Source: Ciona savignyi (lineage: Eukaryota; Chordata; Ascidiacea; Phlebobranchia; Cionidae). Taken from it: a DNA stretch of 64,000 bases. Each line of letters starts with the position of its first letter. Within the stretch, counting starts at the first letter, position 1. The notes beneath the pieces are model-generated. The model did no database searches. It saw only the letters and a list, made by a program, of their open reading frames with translations, and had not been told where the DNA came from. A program made the position numbers and the translations under genes. Below, one piece after another: positions 22,510 through 31,970 of the stretch. The stretch is taken from contig CH000599.1 in NCBI GenBank assembly GCA_000149265.1, positions 1 to 64,000 on the forward strand, given 5' to 3'.

Positions 22510-23870
22510 TCATTGGACCTGCAGCTCTGTGAAGCGCTTTAATTTCGCGAATGCTGAGAATGTTACGTCATCGGTCTCAGGACTGGGGATGTACCTGGAT
22601 TCGTTGGAATCCTGGCGGGGAATCCCCGTTTTGTAGAATGACGTGTAATCTGAGGGTCGGGAGTGCGCCATCGTGTGGAGGGAAAACTGGGGAGGGGGTT
22701 GGGTGGATGGTGGGGGGTTGGTGGGTTTGGGGGTGGAGGTCCGGGGAATCCCCATGGGTGAATCAGGGGACGATTTTGGGGGAATCACCTTCGGGAAGGC
22801 ATCGAGCATTCGTGGGGTGGATGCGCGGTCGAAGTCGTTTCGCGATCGCTTTGCGTTCGGGGGGTCAACTGGGTTCAAACTTCGTTTCTTACTTCGCTGG
22901 GTGGATGTCGGGGAGTCGGATTCTTCTCGAAGCTTCGATTCCTTCGGGGAAAATCTCCCGCTGATGATATTCTCGATCGAGAAGTTGATTTTCGATTTCG
23001 GCGAATTTTCCGGGGGTGAAGTGTGATTTTCTTCGTCGCTAGATGGCGACACGGAGGAGGATCTCTCGATTTCCTTCGAGTCGGTTGGGTGGGGTTGGTG
23101 TGGGGTGAACGGGGGAATCCCGGGAACCGAGTTAAACATCGAATATTTGACGTCACTTCCAGGGTTTATGACGTCACCAGCCGCCATTTTGTTCATCGCG
23201 TTCCGGAAACCAGTCATTGCAGACCGGAAGTACGCGACCGCGGCCGCCGTCGTTTCCGGGTTCTGGAAAACCGGGAAGTTTGGAAGGAAGTGGGGGTTGA
23301 CTGGGTGACCTATTACCCCTGGTTTCATTGGGGTGTATCTCGGAGTGGGGAAAGTACCGAAACGGGGTTGGTGTGAGAGAAACTGCTGGTGCGCTTGGTA
23401 GATTCGGTTTCTCTCAATTTGTGTTTCGCCGATGATGTTAAGTCCAATCTCCTTCCCATAATTATGACTCATATGTTGGTAGTGTGACATCATAGAAGGG
23501 TTGACGCCATTTTGGATCCCAGATTGAGGGAAGTCGGTCTTGAATCTCTTGCGTCGTCGGAGGAAACTCCCGTTCTCGAACATTTCCCCGCAGGTCGGAT
23601 GAAGCCCCCACAGAACTCCCCTTGCCCGGCTGGTCGCCTCTTCGCGGGATCTTCACGAAACAATCGTTGAATGAGAGGTTGTGACGTAATGAGTTCTGCC
23701 ATCGCTGCGTGTTAGCGCGGTAGAATGGGAACCTGTCCATGATGTAGCGGTATATCTCCGAGAGACTCATCATTTTGTTCGGGGAGGATTGGATTGCCAT
23801 GGCTGTGAGAGCGATGTAGGAATATGGAGGTTTCTGCTCTCCGTATGAGTCTCTTTCCTGGCCGCGGCAT
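22510..23870 (-). CDS. FoxB: FoxB-type forkhead transcription factor, copy 1 (two frameshifts)
   Basis: Leftmost of four tandem copies. The forkhead DNA-binding domain begins [19 protein letters not shown], the FoxB signature, with recognition helix [19 protein letters not shown] and wing [14 protein letters not shown]. An eh1-like Groucho-binding motif FSIENIISG follows. Compared with copies 2-4 there is an extra T near 23855, within MPRPGRDS, and an extra A near 23614, inside [10 protein letters not shown]. Each shifts the frame. Two more single-base insertions lie just upstream (near 23878 and 23891). Ignoring the two coding insertions, the length is 452 residues in one exon. The C-terminus ([18 protein letters not shown]) differs from the other copies after the shared TM.HS, at the duplication breakpoint. 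It is probably the original end. The insertion cluster suggests low-quality sequence; a real pseudogene is the alternative. Confidence 0.82.
23148..23176. promoter_or_regulatory. Two CRE palindromes inside FoxB copy 1 coding sequence
   Basis: TGACGTCA at 23148-23155 and 23169-23176, 13 bases apart. Both are present in copies 2 and 4; in copy 3 the second reads TGACGTTA. They may only reflect codons, but the pair is unusual. Confidence 0.25.
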
Positions 23871-24699
23871 CTTCGGGCAACGATTCTTACCAAGTTTTCA
23901 CAACAAAATTAATTCAATTTCTGTAACGGAAAATAATTGTTAGAAAATCGGTTTGATGTTGTGTTTTATAATCTTCACAGCGGACGAACAATATAAGTAG
24001 GCTTGTAACGAAATATACAAAACGAAAACCAAATTTAGATATTAAAATTTTGGTTTTATTATAATTGAAGGTAATAAACATATATGGAGAAGTTTCGAGT
24101 TAAAATTAATGTGTCTGATTAAAAATAAATCACTAAACTGTTTTAATTCTGCAATTTTCAAAGCTAAGACATTTCTGACTGATTTCACTTTCAAAATGGC
24201 GACCCATTGTTGAAACGGCCAAAGACAAAACTTTAACGTTTCCAACTTTCAACAATTAGCTTTCAATCCAGCAATTAATAGTTCGACTTTCCCACGCCAT
24301 ATTGCTTTGATCAGCTATTTCCCCATTCACAAATACTCGCCACCTTTTATAGAATAGAACTGGTGATTTGGAATGAATGAAAAAGAAATCTGTCTCGAGT
24401 CTCGATGAAAGAATCTTTCAACTTGGGTGATTACTTTAACATATTTGCTCAAATTGTTTCTAAATATTCAAGATAATAACCTCGACCTTTCCTAACAAAA
24501 TGAACTTCGTCGCAAAGTCATTGCTTAACTATGTTCACCAACTGCGTCTAAAGATGAATTTCTTCCCATTCATACAAGATTCGCTGACCGATAAACAATT
24601 ATTCTTTTAGGTTTAAAACCCATTGAACATCTAAAAATAGATTTATTTGATGGCGCATTTATCCAGGTTTTGCTGACCGAAGAGCAAATTATACTTTCC

Positions 24700-24935
24700 G
24701 TTCCGAATCCGACTTCTATTCGAGCAACCGACCAAGTGATGTTCAGCACGTGCGAACAACGCTTATATACTCGCGCTTTTTTCTTTTTTCCTCACTCCGA
24801 TGATGACGTAGGGAGGCCAAAGCAAAGGTTTGCGTCAGCCCAGCTGGTAGAAATCAACGAAACGTCGATTTTTACGCGAAAACAACAAGTTTCTATTATT
24901 TAATGACGTATGTATGACGTTGTTTGATAAATAAG
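24700..24935 (-). promoter_or_regulatory. Candidate FoxB promoter core, unit 1 (block P)
   Basis: On the FoxB strand a TATATAAG box (24762-24769) has a CRE-like TACGTCA (24804-24810) and a GCTGACGCA Maf/AP-1-like site (24831-24839) upstream, and a palindromic E-box GCACGTGC (24746-24753) downstream. A CAGCTG E-box lies at 24841-24846. Homologous blocks sit at about 35165-35385, 46660-46880 and 58390-58615 with these motifs kept. The distance to the FoxB ATG is about 890 bases, so the 5' UTR would be long or contain an intron. Direction is uncertain. Confidence 0.4.
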
Positions 24936-25529
24936 CATGTTGTGAAGCATGTGTTTTGTTTGATTATTGCGTCACAACCAAAGATTTGAGGTTTGGCGGC
25001 CACGACTAATGATACCGAAAGTAATTCAATCATTGGATTTAAGATGAGTTTTAACGACTGTCGTTTTGCTGATTTTTCCCGCTTTCTAATTTTTTCATCG
25101 AAGGTCTTGCTTCGTGTTTTCATCGTGGAAACAAAAAATGAAAACAAGTTCGAAAATTATCTTTCTTTTCTTGAAAATTTATATGTAAATTGACTTAATT
25201 AAAAAATAGGTTTTAAAACCGTGTTTGTAGCATCTAACAAAATGGTCTGTTTCAACAATTATTCGGAATTTACGATTTAATTTTAGTTCGATTTAATTTA
25301 AAACTATACTCCATATCTATCTATAAAGTATAAACTTTCTATTATTTAATCGCAGAATTTTTTTTATATAAAAAAAACTTTTTTTGCTTATGAAAATAAA
25401 TAATGAATATCTTTCTAGTTGGTTAAAAATAAATATTTTTTGATTTTGATTTTAATTTTTATACTTTTTTTTATAAATCAAGCAAAAAAATGTTTGTTTA
25501 ATAAAACTTTGTTTTCTAGAAATATTTTA

Positions 25530-25850
25530 CATCGCTGACCAATCAAGCATGACGAATCACGTGACCTTTGTACGTCATCGCTTGATTAATTGGACAAATA
25601 AAGTGAAATTTCAATTAAAACAGAATCAGTTTCGTCGAGAACAGCTGCGCTTTTCCTCTGTTGGATGTTTATGACGTCACAATGCATTTACGCGCTTCAG
25701 GCTTGTTTGGTTATTACGTCACAATTGACCTCGCGCGACGCTATTGTTAGCAGGTGTAGCAATTAAGAATAAATTTAGTTTGAAGAATTAATGAGTTGGT
25801 ATTTAACCAGGCACACGTGGTTGGGCATTATGGAGGGTTCGGTTTACTAT
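25530..25850. promoter_or_regulatory. Conserved block Q, unit 1
   Basis: Kept in all four units (36024-36350, 47522-47855, 59166-59493) with few indels, between fast-changing AT-rich flanks. It holds an inverted repeat (25541-25587, arms aatcaagc / gcttgatt) centred near a CACGTG, a CAGCTG, a TGACGTCA near 25672, a TTACGTCA near 25714, and another CACGTG near 25814. Candidate enhancer; function inferred. Confidence 0.4.
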
Positions 25851-25869
25851 GGAAATTTCGATCAAACGT

Positions 25870-26290
25870 TAAAATTAATAAAATTCTTAGAAGTATAAAT
25901 TATTAGAAAAAATACGCTGCAATTTCAAATTAAAACATTTATAATATAATCGACAAGTTAAGAAAATAATTTGCATATTTTTATTTCGTGATAATTTAAG
26001 TACAAATAGTGTTAAATATTTGTTTATATTAAAATTTCGACAAAACTTAATAAAAATCTTAATAGTCCAAAATTGTACTTGGATTATTGCCAAATAAAAT
26101 ATCGGAATATTTAAACAACATATTGGTTTAAGAGAAACATGTTTACTTTTAAACTTCTTTTGAAGCAAAAGTATTAAAACTTCGCCCCAAAAATATTATT
26201 CCATAAATCCAAGTTTAAACAAATCGTTGGGTTTTTACATTTTATCCCTAATTACAGGGTTGAACAATCTTATCAGTGAAATTGATTTAT
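25870..26290. other. Fast-evolving AT-rich spacer, unit 1
   Basis: No ORF or motif cluster. Informative for unit relationships: the stretch near 26030-26100 matches unit 3 (about 48020-48090) but not units 2 or 4, which share a different version (36520-36570; 59660-59715). Confidence 0.5.
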
Positions 26291-26299
26291 TTTCTTAAA

Positions 26300-26940
26300 G
26301 TCACGAAAAGTCAAGTGTGTAATGTGTTCTTTCCTAACCAGCTTCATATTTAACTCGAATGTCTCATTGAATTAAGTTGAAAGATCTCCCAGTAATTGGC
26401 AATTTCTCGCTTATTTGCCTCCATTGATTGCGCGTTGGTTCTTCGCGTCGCGTTTTCGATCGTCGCGGATGATCCACCATTGTGGGGGGTGTCCCTCAGA
26501 TATTCATCCGCGCGAAGGAACTTCAATAATTACACGGTTATGAGAAAATCCAATATTTCCGACCAAAACACATATTCGCCAACCACAACTCAATATAATC
26601 ACAAACACACAATAGATGACGTGTCCACACGGGAATCGGGGATGGGAACGACCGCTAAATCAACATTCCATCCATGGGAACCGCACAATCCGGTTTTAAT
26701 TAATTGAAAGAAAACCAGGCGACAAACAGACGAGACTAAACCCTGTGGAAGGCGGCAAACCAGCATTTGTATGGGGATGTGGGATAATGTAGATTTAGCC
26801 TTAATTTGCAAACTATCTATTCGTATAGATGGGAAGGGTTAATGTGGCGGTTAATCGGGTTTTATCGTCAGTTTAAGTTTTCAACAAAGTTTTAGTCTTT
26901 CCGGGATTAGAGGTATCGCTTTCGGGGAAACACCGCAGAA
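26300..26940. promoter_or_regulatory. Conserved block A, unit 1
   Basis: Homologous stretches at 36822-37465, 48285-48915 and 59925-60570. Near-identical over the segment tcccagtaattggcaatttc to ccgcgcgaaggaacttcaat. An open frame of about 100 codons spans part of it in units 1, 2 and 4 but is broken in unit 3, and it resembles no known protein, so regulatory conservation is preferred over coding. Confidence 0.35.
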
Positions 26941-27514
26941 ACTTGTGCATAATGCTTAAAACAGTTCACGATAGCCTTAATCAATGACCTTTATAAGTGC
27001 GCCATGTAACCTTTAAGCCACGTCGCCCAAGCCAAGTATAGCATACACCACCAAATAACTTACGTGGCAACCTGAACATAGTGCCGGGGAAGCACCTATT
27101 ATTCAAATTCCATGTTCAAAAAAGGAGGGGGGGATTTGTGACGTAATGCTTGATATTTATGACGTAATATTTGATATATGTGACGCAACATACAGTATTG
27201 TTGTTATTCAAAACAGGTTTAAGGCAACAATTGATTATTTTCTAGAATATAAATATTTGATCGAAACCACGAATTCATCGATTTACTACGCACTGAAATA
27301 CGTCACAGTAGAGTTTATTACGACATATTGAACCTCTGCAAAGCACAACGTTGAATAACAAGAGGAATCAACGTTTGTTCGAAGAAATCAAAGCGCTGGT
27401 TGGAACGTTGCGATTCTTGTTGGTTTTGACGTATTTGCGATATATGGGGCAGGTGGTGCGCTTATCAAGGTTTATCAAAGTAAGTATGAATTTTGTAGTT
27501 TAAACTATAGATCG

Positions 27515-28050
27515 GTGAGAGGCGCGCTTATCAAGGTTGAGTTGCGTACAATCAACCAACATGATAAGAAAATGTCCGATCATCAAACAATTAATGTCAT
27601 TCGGCGGCTTGCGGTTGCGCATATCCCGTTTGGTTGTTTACAATCATTCAAGCAGTAGTTTCGCTAAATACCAACATCTGTTGTTTATATTCAACGGATA
27701 TTTATGTTGCTCTCTACATTGCGACACCTGGCCCGACCGATCGCGATCAAAATGGCGGCGATGGAGGCATCGTATTCCCGCGGTGACCTCTCTCTCGTCC
27801 CCTTCTCGCTTAGATCGATCAAAGGGTGTCTCCGAGGTGTGAATGGCGGAACGACTGCTATTGTAAACAGAGGTAAACAAAGTCGCGTTTGTTTTATTGC
27901 CGCGTTTAATTTTCTATTGTGTTGGTACTTGGCTATGTGCACAGGTGTTCATGCCGGCCATCTAAACCACAGACGACGCAGTTAAAACGCAACAATTGCG
28001 GTATGACTAGCAGCGATGCCATATTTGCACGGGAGGTAAGATAGCGATAC
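27515..28050. promoter_or_regulatory. Conserved block B with forkhead-type sites, unit 1
   Basis: Homologues at 38158-38680, 49495-49970 and 61080-61610. The part from 27600 to 27985 shows substitutions but no obvious indels. It has TGTTTAC at 27635-27641 and two GTAAACA sites, 27863-27869 and 27873-27879, ten bases apart, all forkhead-type. It also has AAAATGGCGGC near 27750, a YY1-type promoter motif. A 93-codon frame (27704-27985) stays open in all four units, and another on the opposite strand, so coding cannot be excluded. A good splice-donor-like gggag|gtaaga lies at 28036 (lost in unit 3). Confidence 0.4.
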
Positions 28051-28271
28051 CACTTATTCATACGCAGATGCGCAAAACATGCATAACCCGGTTATAACGG
28101 GCAAATAAAACAATATTGGTAATTAAGCAATTTATCCATCTGTTTCATATTAATTAAATTTCTGCCATATTCTTAAGCGCAAATAATTCTTTAAGAATAC
28201 CCTCTCTATCTTTTTTAAATTTAACAAATCACTATTTTTGTTTTAAAATTTTAAAATTTTTATTTTTCACC

Positions 28272-28556
28272 CCAAAAATCGATAACACGTGACTTCACAT
28301 TGGAATTGGCGATTTCATTGCAATTAAATACAAATATGGAGATCATATATAATCCCCATATAATCCGTCCCTTTAATAAATGACACCTCATACATGTGAG
28401 TAATGCGGGCTGCTAAACCCCCCCAAACACATGGTAGACTTAAATAATGATCATTAGAACGCGGATAATACATATCATCCTTATGCTTATCGCGTATAAT
28501 GCCTCCCAAGTATTATGCCGCCCCTGGTTGCAGCCATTCGGCGCCACATTAAAACT
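28272..28556. promoter_or_regulatory. Conserved block C with Otx- and GATA-like sites, unit 1
   Basis: Homologues at 38915-39190, 50246-50520 and 61830-62090. Motifs: CACGTG near 28289; two TAATCC sites, 28350-28355 and 28361-28366 (K50 homeodomain type such as Otx; the first of the pair varies between units); GGATAA at 28463-28468; CTTATC at 28486-28491. Candidate cis-regulatory module. Confidence 0.4.
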
Positions 28557-28914
28557 GCTTGGTGATAATTTTAACGATTTAAGTAGAAAAAATGCTGTCG
28601 TTAAGTTTAGTTAAGCAAGTGTCTTACTTATATCTTCACAACATCTATTTTATAATTTTAGCTTTATATATTTACAACATCTATATTGTAGTTTCATGCA
28701 CACAATATTCGGGACTTGCGGTTCGTGTGCAGTTTGCCATCAACATAGGTTTGGTAATGAACCCATCATGGGTTCGAAACTTGGCTCAATCAACTCTCCC
28801 AAATCCCCCCAAAATTAATTTATTTCGTTGAAACGTTCCCAGTACATCATGTCTAACTGGACGCTACAGTTCATTCATAACCAGGTGGAGAAATATATTT
28901 TCTGACAATTTATT

Positions 28915-29285
28915 CTTCGAGGTCCAAATGTCGACGATTAATCGCGTTGATTGTGGAATAACAATGTGTGTTGTGACGTCATACGCACACATATCTATAA
29001 TGAATTCGAAACTGCCACGTCATAAACCTGATTATTCGCGAACAATGGCGTAAAGCACACGCGATAGCTACTTCGATCGCGAATTATATCGATGCTTGTA
29101 TTATGACGTCATAATGATAATAACATTGTTCCATTGTCTATATTTGATTTCTCGAATATGGATCTCGAATTGCAATCTATCAAAATGAAACCATTATCAC
29201 GTCATATTGTAAAGTGCATTGTTAATCCCGAGTTTTCAGGGAATTCCCCCGATGACGTATCGGCCGCTTTGAAGGTTTCATCAGG
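28915..29285. promoter_or_regulatory. Conserved block D with CRE, Sox-like and kappaB-like sites, unit 1
   Basis: Homologues at 39925-40300, 51265-51640 and 62540-62920. Motifs: TGACGTCA near 28975, the 16-base perfect palindrome attatgacgtcataat at 29101-29116, two CATTGT sites near 29125-29138, and the kappaB-like GGGAATTCCC at 29239-29248 followed four bases later by TGACGTA. It overlaps the candidate coding segment at 29159. Confidence 0.4.
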
Positions 29286-29361
29286 TCACGTGACACATGC
29301 CACCAGTATATTATATATACGTACATTGAACCGCAGTATAATTAAATCTATTTATTATTAA
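29159..29361 (+). other. Candidate coding segment in block D, unit 1
   Basis: The frame opening MDLELQSIKMKPLSRHIVKC recurs at 40172-40306 (unit 2), 51523-51627 (unit 3, early stop) and 62784 onward (unit 4). The first 40 or so codons are shared. Units 2 and 4 each have a different 3-base insertion that keeps the frame, which favours coding. Unit 3's TAG at codon 35 argues against it. No similarity recognised. Confidence 0.2.
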
Positions 29362-29364
29362 CTA

Positions 29365-29505
29365 TGGGTTCGAAACTTAGCTCCGTAAATAAAGATTTAA
29401 GCAACAGTTTCTATCAAGAACCTATAATGAACTCGTTACCAAGTCAGCTTTGTATATAACTTGGTGTATGTATCGGTGGCGTTAACCATTTGTCACGTGA
29501 CCGAG
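29365..29505 (-). repeat. tRNA-Ser-like repeat, unit 1
   Basis: Family ends gggttcgaaacttagctccg and ggtggcgttaaccatttgtc. Present at the same place in units 2 (40690-40850), 3 (52045-52210) and 4 (63355-63505), so it predates the duplications. Confidence 0.55.
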
Positions 29506-29602
29506 GCAATCGCGTTTCACAGGATTCTTGAACTCAGCTTGAAACAACTCTATTTACGCAAGTTGTAAAACTCACAAGTACCAATGCTTTATTTGTTTAC
29601 AG

Positions 29603-29713
29603 CCCTATATTTACAACTTGCAAAGGTTCAATCGAGGTGAGAATAAATTAACGGTCGTGTTTGTAATTGAATCGATTTGTAAACGATTAATTCCGATTCT
29701 AAATGTGCAATAA
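29603..29713 (+). CDS. Candidate terminal exon of an unrecognised gene, unit 1
   Basis: A strong acceptor (ctttatttgtttacag) is followed in phase 0 by 36 codons, PYIYNLQRFNRGENKL to KRLIPILNVQ, then TAA overlapping AATAAA at 29709-29714. Homologues: 40944-41054, 52313-52423, 63603-63695. Differences are mostly synonymous (CCC/CCT, ACG/ACT, GTA/GTG) or conservative (V/I, I/F); unit 4 has a premature TAG six codons early. The protein is not recognised. The upstream exon is unknown; the segment at 29159 is one possibility, but its donor would be weak. An inverted repeat GCAAGTTGTAAA (29558-29569) / TTTACAACTTGC (29610-29621) spans the acceptor. Confidence 0.3.
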   Translation, partial: PYIYNLQRFNRGENKLTVVFVIESICKRLIPILNVQ

Positions 29714-29729
29714 AACAACACATTATAAC

Positions 29730-30216
29730 ACAGTATCTTTCTATAATTGATATCGTTTTGTTACCTTTTAAGAGTCAACCCCATTAAATAATAAATTTTC
29801 TTTTAGTAAATTCACAAGCAAATAAATACAGCTGTAAGTGGTTTAAACTGAGCAAACATTATTTAATTAAAAATTGATAAAAATAACTCACAATTTGACA
29901 TGAAAAACTTGGGTTTAATCCTGTAATTTAGCGGCAGCAAAATCAACTAATCCGACGAATCAAATTAACAACAACCAATTTTACTAATTATGTGTGAAAA
30001 GTATTTAAAACCCGTGAAATTTCTTGTAAAACAAATCACGGAAGTAAAATTTAGCGGAAAATCGCAGATTATTTGACGTAAACGATAAAATAAACAGTGA
30101 TTTGATGAATTGTTTTAAAAGACAAAAGAAACTAATTATCGGTAAAACTTATCGAAATTCTGAATGTTTAATTCGTTTCCTTTTATTTTCTATTTGACTT
30201 TCACAAGTTTATGTAG
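29730..30216. other. AT-rich spacer, unit 1
   Basis: No gene or motif cluster seen. Related sequence in units 2 and 3 differs by many indels. Confidence 0.4.
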
Positions 30217-30450
30217 TTCCGATAGCCCTATCGGTAGCGCGTCGGACTATCAACCGAATGGGTGTGGCATCGAAACAACCAGGCAGCTATTGTCTATAAA
30301 ATAAACAATGTTCTTAATTTGTGTCGCCTGAACCCAACGGAATAATGAATTCTAATGAATTGTAGAAACGTGTGAATCATACACAACACATTTTAATAGC
30401 TTCGGTAACCCGATGGTGGGTGCGAGGTGTTCTGACGATTACCCGTACCA
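30217..30450 (+). repeat. SINE with a different tRNA-like head, unit 1
   Basis: Head reads tccgatagccctatcggtag then cgcgtcggactatcaaccga, unlike the usual gatggtctagcggttaagtg head. The body (gaatcatacacaacacattt, ttcggtaacccgatggtggg) belongs to the main SINE. The same insertion is in unit 3 (53037-53271); unit 2 has a degraded version (41700-41852). Confidence 0.7.
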
Positions 30451-30559
30451 TACAACTATTAAGTTTATTTATTTTATATCGAGGTTAGTTTCGATTATAC
30501 CTGCTGCATAAGAGTCGCATTTGATACAATACAATCGTGTTGATATCCAAGATATTATT

Positions 30560-30990
30560 TGATAATAAATTCTCCACGGTAAATGCATTAGAATGTTTGA
30601 ACTTCAAAATAAACCAAAGATATCAAGTTAATGGGTTTGAAATTGATACATTGTTTCAACCATAAACACCATTCTCTTTAATTGTTACGTCTGACTGGTA
30701 ATGGAAGACACGCTTCTTGCGTCACAAAGTCATTGTCAAGGAATTTTGTTTTTCCCGCCAAATATTGAACCATTTTATTTTGCCTTTTATTTGTGAAAAT
30801 AAAAGAAATAAATCCACTTTAACTAATATTACCCGTTGAAGTTGGCAAGAAAGTCTATTTAAACGTCGCTAAATTTATTTTAATCCACGTCGTCCATTTG
30901 ACCAGTTACCAGCATATTTATTCCCAGCATATCTGGCTGGTAAGTTCAAATTATTGGCGACAACTGAAACTTGTTACAACTTAAAGAATT
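30560..30990. promoter_or_regulatory. Conserved block F, unit 1
   Basis: Homologues at 41970-42400 and 53380-53830. Contains CATTGTTT (Sox-like), TGCGTCACAAAGTCATTGTC, and TTCCCGCCAAA (E2F-like). A 63-codon frame open in units 2 and 3 is shifted in unit 1, so coding is unlikely. Confidence 0.35.
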
Positions 30991-31145
30991 CCATCATAAA
31001 ATGAAACATTCAAGATATTTTGTTTAAACTGAAACGAAGACATGGTTTGTACATAAGATAGCGACATATATTGATTTAATGGGCGGAGTGTGTGGAAGAC
31101 AATAGTCATTGTTTCGTATCAATTTGGTATTATCCACCGGTCAGT

Positions 31146-31157
31146 TATGCGCATGCG
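31146..31157. promoter_or_regulatory. NRF1-type palindrome
   Basis: TGCGCATGCGCG matches the NRF1 consensus. Also in unit 3 near 54262; replaced in unit 2, where an insertion begins. Confidence 0.35.
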
Positions 31158-31189
31158 CGTCAAACTGTCAATCAAATCATCGGTTGCCT

Positions 31190-31600
31190 CGCATTGAAGT
31201 CCAAATAATTGTTTTGACAAATGACCCACAGGTGTTCGCTGATGTATAAGTGCTCAGTGTTTTAGTGGTTTACAACTGGAGTCCAATCAATCTTATATTC
31301 GCGGTGTAAAGTGTGAAACGAGGTGATATGTCTTGACAGACGACGCCAGGTGCAATAGCAGAGAAATAGCGACGACGACGCAACACGTGATTTAAACTTT
31401 TTGAAATGTGCGCCGGTAGCAAAACATGCGTCGGAAATCAAATAAAGCGATTACCTCGCGACGCGCGACTTTATTGTTACGTACACAATGACGAAAGTAA
31501 TAAAATAGAAGCGCAACGAATCGGTATATTGCGCACAGCAGTACTGCGCAACCACATTCGAAGGTACACAGACGAACCAATACACGCTTGTAGTTAATAG
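31190..31600. promoter_or_regulatory. Conserved block G, unit 1
   Basis: Homologues at 43435-43862 and 54290-54712, almost without indels. Motifs include AGGTGTTCGC and CCAGGTG (T-box- or E-box-like), CACGTG near 31386 and a GC-rich run. Small frames are open on both strands, but the changes between units are mainly non-synonymous in either, so a regulatory role is preferred. Confidence 0.35.
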
Positions 31601-31886
31601 TGTGATACTCAAGACAATCCACTTTACTTTGGCCCAATATACGAGTTGCTGATATATTAGAACTAGTAACAAAAATATTAATGGATAAATTTAGTTATCT
31701 TTATGAAAGAAGGGTTATTTTTGAGAATAATAAAACAAATTAATATTTTAACATTTTTAGTTGTAATTTGACGCTTATTCCAAATTCTTATTTAACTTTT
31801 TTTTTAACTTTATATTTTGAAAACCTTCACATTTGGTCAGAGCACCAAACAATGAAATACTGAGAAGCGACAATAGATGAGACAAT

Positions 31887-31970
31887 TGCATGACGAAGCA
31901 AGTTATGACGAAGCAAGTTATGACGAAGCAAGTTATGACGAAGCAAGTTATGACGAAATAACGAGGAACT
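31887..31970. repeat. 15-base tandem repeat, unit 1
   Basis: Five copies of atgacgaagcaagtt, the last partial. Unit 3 has about four copies at 54945-55010; unit 2 lacks the region. Confidence 0.9.

Noticed and set aside
22551..23376. Long plus-strand open frames antisense to FoxB copy 1, with similar ones in copies 2-4
   Set aside because: They mirror the FoxB reading frame, have low-complexity G/W/V-rich products, and change with every FoxB indel. They are shadows of the real gene.
26396..26707. 103-codon plus-strand frame in block A, seen in three units
   Set aside because: No family resemblance, and unit 3 loses it through indels while the DNA stays similar. Treated as a conserved noncoding block.
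30217..30290. Possible functional tRNA gene (tccgatagccctatcggtag...)
   Set aside because: Box B is degenerate, no proper T arm or acceptor stem could be closed, and it continues into a SINE body.
31392..31637. Opposing small frames in block G (81 codons minus; 63 codons plus)
   Set aside because: Both strands are open only because the block lacks indels. Changes between units are mainly non-synonymous in the plus frame, so coding selection is not supported.
31887..31970. CRISPR-like array (regular 15-base repeats)
   Set aside because: The copies are directly adjacent with no spacers, and the genome is animal. It is a simple tandem repeat.
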